In this document: positions 12,783-14,768 of the stretch, piece after piece
Position numbering within the stretch: position 1 is the first letter of the stretch
Layout: each line of letters opens with the position of its first letter
NCBI GenBank assembly: GCA_035264765.1
Contig: DATFPQ010000158.1
Coordinates: 1-14,768 of the forward strand
Direction: 5' to 3'
Length of the DNA stretch: 14,768 nt
Source: DATFPQ01 sp035264765
Lineage (GTDB): Bacteria > Actinomycetota > Actinomycetes > Actinomycetales > Angustibacteraceae
The notes under the pieces: generated by a model
What the model saw: the letters and a program-made list of their open reading frames with translations, nothing else
Told to the model about the DNA's origin: nothing
The model's database searches: none
Position numbers and translations under genes: made by a program

Positions 12783-14141
12783 TCATTCCCCTTCCACGCG
12801 CATGACGCTGGCCACGGCCTCGACGACGTCCAGCTCGCCCAGCGCGTCGACGGTGGCGGACAGCGCGGCGTCGGTCGCCTGGTGCGTCACCACCACCAGC
12901 GAGGCGTGCGACCCCTCCCCCTCCGGGTCCGTGACCAGCCGCTGGCGGACCGTCTCGATGGAGACCTCGTGCCGGGCGAACACCTGCGCCACCTGCGCCA
13001 GCACTCCGGGCCGGTCTGCGACGTCCAGGCTCACGTGGTACCGCGTGCGAGTCAGCCCCATCGGGTGCACCGGCAGGTCGGCGTACGAGGACTCCCCCGG
13101 CCCGCGGCCGCCGATGGCCCGGTGCCGCGCCACCGCGACGACGTCACCGAGCACCGCGCTGGCGGTGGGCTCGCCACCGGCGCCCTGGCCGTAGAACATC
13201 AGCTCGCCGGCCGCCTCGGCCTCGACGAAGACGGCATTGAACGCGCCACGCACCCCGGCGAGCGGGTGGCTGCGCGGGATCATCGCCGGGTGCACCCGCA
13301 CGGACACGCCCTCCTTGACCCCGCCCTCCGCCGGGCCGCCCGTCCGCTCGCAGATCGCGAGCAGCTTGACCACGCAGTCCATGTCGCGTGCGGCGGCGAT
13401 GTCGGCCGCCGAGACGTCGGTGATGCCCTCGCGGTACACCGCCGAGGCCGGCACGCGGGTGTGGAAGGCGAGCGAGGCCAGGATCGCGGCCTTGGCGGCC
13501 GCGTCGAAGCCCTCGACGTCCGCGGTGGGGTCGGCCTCGGCGTACCCCAGCGCCTGGGCCTGCTCGACCGCCTCGCTGAAGCCGGCGCCGGTGGCGTCCA
13601 TCTGGTCGAGCACGTAGTTCGTCGTGCCGTTCACGATGCCAAGGACCCGCCGCACCCGGTCGCCCGCCATCGACTCGCGCACCGGCCGGACGATCGGGAT
13701 GGCCCCGGCCACCGCGGCCTCGAAGTACAGGTCGACGCCGTGCTCGTCGGCCGCCGCGTACAGCGTGGGCCCGTCCTCCGCGAGCAGCGCCTTGTTCGCG
13801 GTGACCACCGAGGCGCCGTGCGCCATCGCCTGCAGGATCAGTGAGCGGGCCGGCTCGATGCCGCCGATGACCTCGACGACCAGGTCGGCGCCGGTCACCA
13901 GGTCCTTGGCGTCGGTGGTGAACAGCTCCGCCGGTACGCCGGTGGCGGCGCGGTCACGGCCGGTGCGTCGGACCGCGATGCCCACCAGCTCCAGTCGCCG
14001 TCCGACCCGTGCGGCCAGCTCGTCGGCGTGCGTGGTCAGCAGCCGGGCGACCTGCGTGCCCACCACGCCACAGCCCAGCAGCGCAACGCGCAGCGGCTCG
14101 CCCGCCGGTTCGACGGCCGGTCGGTCGGCTGGTGCGGGCAC
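12783..14141 (-). CDS. hom: homoserine dehydrogenase with C-terminal ACT domain
   Basis: The enzyme reduces aspartate semialdehyde to homoserine with NAD(P)H, the branch point from lysine toward threonine and methionine. From GTG 14141 the product has 452 residues. It has a Rossmann motif LLGCGVVG (21-28), VTANKALL (113-120), EAAVAGAIP (141-149), GIVNGTTNYVL (168-178), and PTADVEGFDAAAK (205-217) with the catalytic Asp/Lys region. An ACT domain starts near YHVSLDVADRPGVLAQVA (368-385) and suggests feedback inhibition by threonine. The start was chosen for its GAGGAGGAG directly upstream; the frame is open 15 codons further to GTG 14186, a charged stretch without conservation. It follows lysA by about 100 bases and is nearly fused to thrC. 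Confidence 0.96.
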   Translation of the reverse strand: MPAPADRPAVEPAGEPLRVALLGCGVVGTQVARLLTTHADELAARVGRRLELVGIAVRRTGRDRAATGVPAELFTTDAKDLVTGADLVVEVIGGIEPARSLILQAMAHGASVVTANKALLAEDGPTLYAAADEHGVDLYFEAAVAGAIPIVRPVRESMAGDRVRRVLGIVNGTTNYVLDQMDATGAGFSEAVEQAQALGYAEADPTADVEGFDAAAKAAILASLAFHTRVPASAVYREGITDVSAADIAAARDMDCVVKLLAICERTGGPAEGGVKEGVSVRVHPAMIPRSHPLAGVRGAFNAVFVEAEAAGELMFYGQGAGGEPTASAVLGDVVAVARHRAIGGRGPGESSYADLPVHPMGLTRTRYHVSLDVADRPGVLAQVAQVFARHEVSIETVRQRLVTDPEGEGSHASLVVVTHQATDAALSATVDALGELDVVEAVASVMRVEGE

Positions 14142-14223
14142 GGCTCCTCCTCCTCGTCTGCGGCGGTCATTGTCGCCGTCGTCCACGCTGCGGGCGCCCG
14201 CCGGTCCAGGATCCGGGACGAAC

Positions 14224-14247
14224 TGACCGGGCGGTGCCCGGCGGTCA
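14224..14247 (-). terminator. hairpin at the lysA stop codon
   Basis: TGACCG/CGGTCA arms continue into GGGC/GCCC with a bulge, and on the minus strand the stem starts with the lysA TGA itself. No T-run follows. It could be a weak terminator or attenuator between lysA and hom. Confidence 0.35.
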
Positions 14248-14768
14248 GCCCATGTCCAGGGCGAACAGGTCGTCCTCGGTCTCGCGGCGCAGCAGCACGC
14301 GGACCTCGCCGTCGCGGACGGCGAGCACCGGCGGTCGCGGCACGTGGTTGTACTGGTTGGAAAGGCTGCGGCAGTAGGCGCCCGTGCCCGGCACGGCGAG
14401 CAGGTCGCCGGGGCCGATGTCGGCCGGGAGGAACTCGTCCTTCACGACGACGTCGCCGCTCTCGCAGTGCTTGCCGACGACCCGCGACAGCAGCGGGCCG
14501 GCGTCCGAGCATCGGCCGGCGAGCGTCGCCGAGTAGTCGGCGTCGTAGAGGGCGGTGCGGATGTTGTCACTCATGCCGCCGTCGACCGCGACGTACCGGC
14601 GGGTGCCGCCGCCGTCGAGCCCGACGTCCTTCGTGGTCCCCACGGTGTAGAGGGTGAAGGTGCTGGGCCCGGCGATGGCGCGGCCGGGCTCGGCCGAGAT
14701 GCGCGGGACGTCGACGCCGAGGTCGGCGCACTCCTTGCCGATGATCTCGGCCATGCCCCGGGCCAGCT
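14245..14768 (-). CDS. lysA: diaminopimelate decarboxylase, C-terminal part (5' end outside the window)
   Basis: This PLP enzyme decarboxylates meso-diaminopimelate to lysine. The visible 174 residues are the C-terminal part of the fold-type III barrel and the following beta domain. Landmarks are ISAEPGRAIAGPSTFTLY (substrate/cofactor region), YVAVDGGMSDNIRTALYDA, the active-site HCESGDVVVKDEFLP with its conserved cysteine, and GAYCRSLSNQYN near the end. The frame is open through the window edge, so an internal methionine at 14754 is not the start. It lies ahead of hom, which makes this an aspartate-family amino acid cluster; diaminopimelate is also a peptidoglycan component in actinobacteria. 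Confidence 0.96.
   Translation of the reverse strand, partial: LARGMAEIIGKECADLGVDVPRISAEPGRAIAGPSTFTLYTVGTTKDVGLDGGGTRRYVAVDGGMSDNIRTALYDADYSATLAGRCSDAGPLLSRVVGKHCESGDVVVKDEFLPADIGPGDLLAVPGTGAYCRSLSNQYNHVPRPPVLAVRDGEVRVLLRRETEDDLFALDMG

Noticed and set aside
11808..13844. 678-codon open frame on the plus strand opposite thrC and hom
   Set aside because: It is the antisense of two clear enzymes. In GC-rich genomes with G/C third positions, antisense frames stay open by chance; the translation is Arg/Gly/His-rich with no domain.
14142..14186. 15-codon N-terminal extension of hom (MDDGDNDRRRR...)
   Set aside because: The internal GTG at 14141 has a far better ribosome-binding site, and the extension is not typical of the family.

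Overview
The window is a stretch of core chromosome from a very GC-rich actinobacterium. All recognisable genes lie on the minus strand, so they are read from high to low coordinates. Gene order, strong GC bias at third codon positions, frequent GTG starts, a Rho factor with a very long Arg/Asp/Gln/Gly-rich insert, and the placement of rho, prfA and glyA next to the atp operon all resemble Streptomyces, Frankia and Geodermatophilaceae. My best guess is a Geodermatophilaceae or other Frankiales-like organism; the genus cannot be fixed from sequence alone. I see no tRNA, rRNA, CRISPR array, insertion sequence, phage gene or integration site.

Layout in transcription order: the 3' part of lysA (diaminopimelate decarboxylase), then hom, thrC and thrB, which turn aspartate semialdehyde into threonine and are separated by only 2-3 bases. 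A 337-base gap with two leader hairpins precedes rho. A terminator-like hairpin follows rho, then come rpmE (ribosomal protein L31) and a strong terminator. Next are prfA (release factor 1) and prmC (the methylase that modifies release factors), which almost touch. About 150 bases with a degenerate tandem repeat separate prmC from a Sua5/YrdC-type tRNA threonylcarbamoyl synthase gene. Two hairpins lie between that gene and glyA (serine hydroxymethyltransferase). A WecA/Rfe-type polyprenyl-phosphate GlcNAc-1-phosphate transferase follows. Finally the ATP synthase operon starts: atpI, an AtpZ-like small membrane protein, atpB, atpE and the first 178 codons of atpF, which runs off the left edge.

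Functional grouping: aspartate-family amino acid synthesis, transcription termination and translation (Rho, L31, RF1, PrmC, Sua5), one-carbon metabolism (GlyA), the first lipid-linked step of cell-envelope glycan synthesis (WecA type), and energy conservation (Fo part of the ATP synthase).

Nothing here looks like a new defence or mobile system. The most interesting non-coding signals are: an 18-bp near-perfect Rex-type (NADH/NAD+ sensing) operator over the putative promoter of the atp operon; a contiguous threefold 28-31-base dyad repeat upstream of sua5; paired stem-loops just ahead of the rho ribosome-binding site; a 21-codon reading frame whose stop overlaps the atpB start; and an 11-base duplication at the prfA/prmC stop-start junction.
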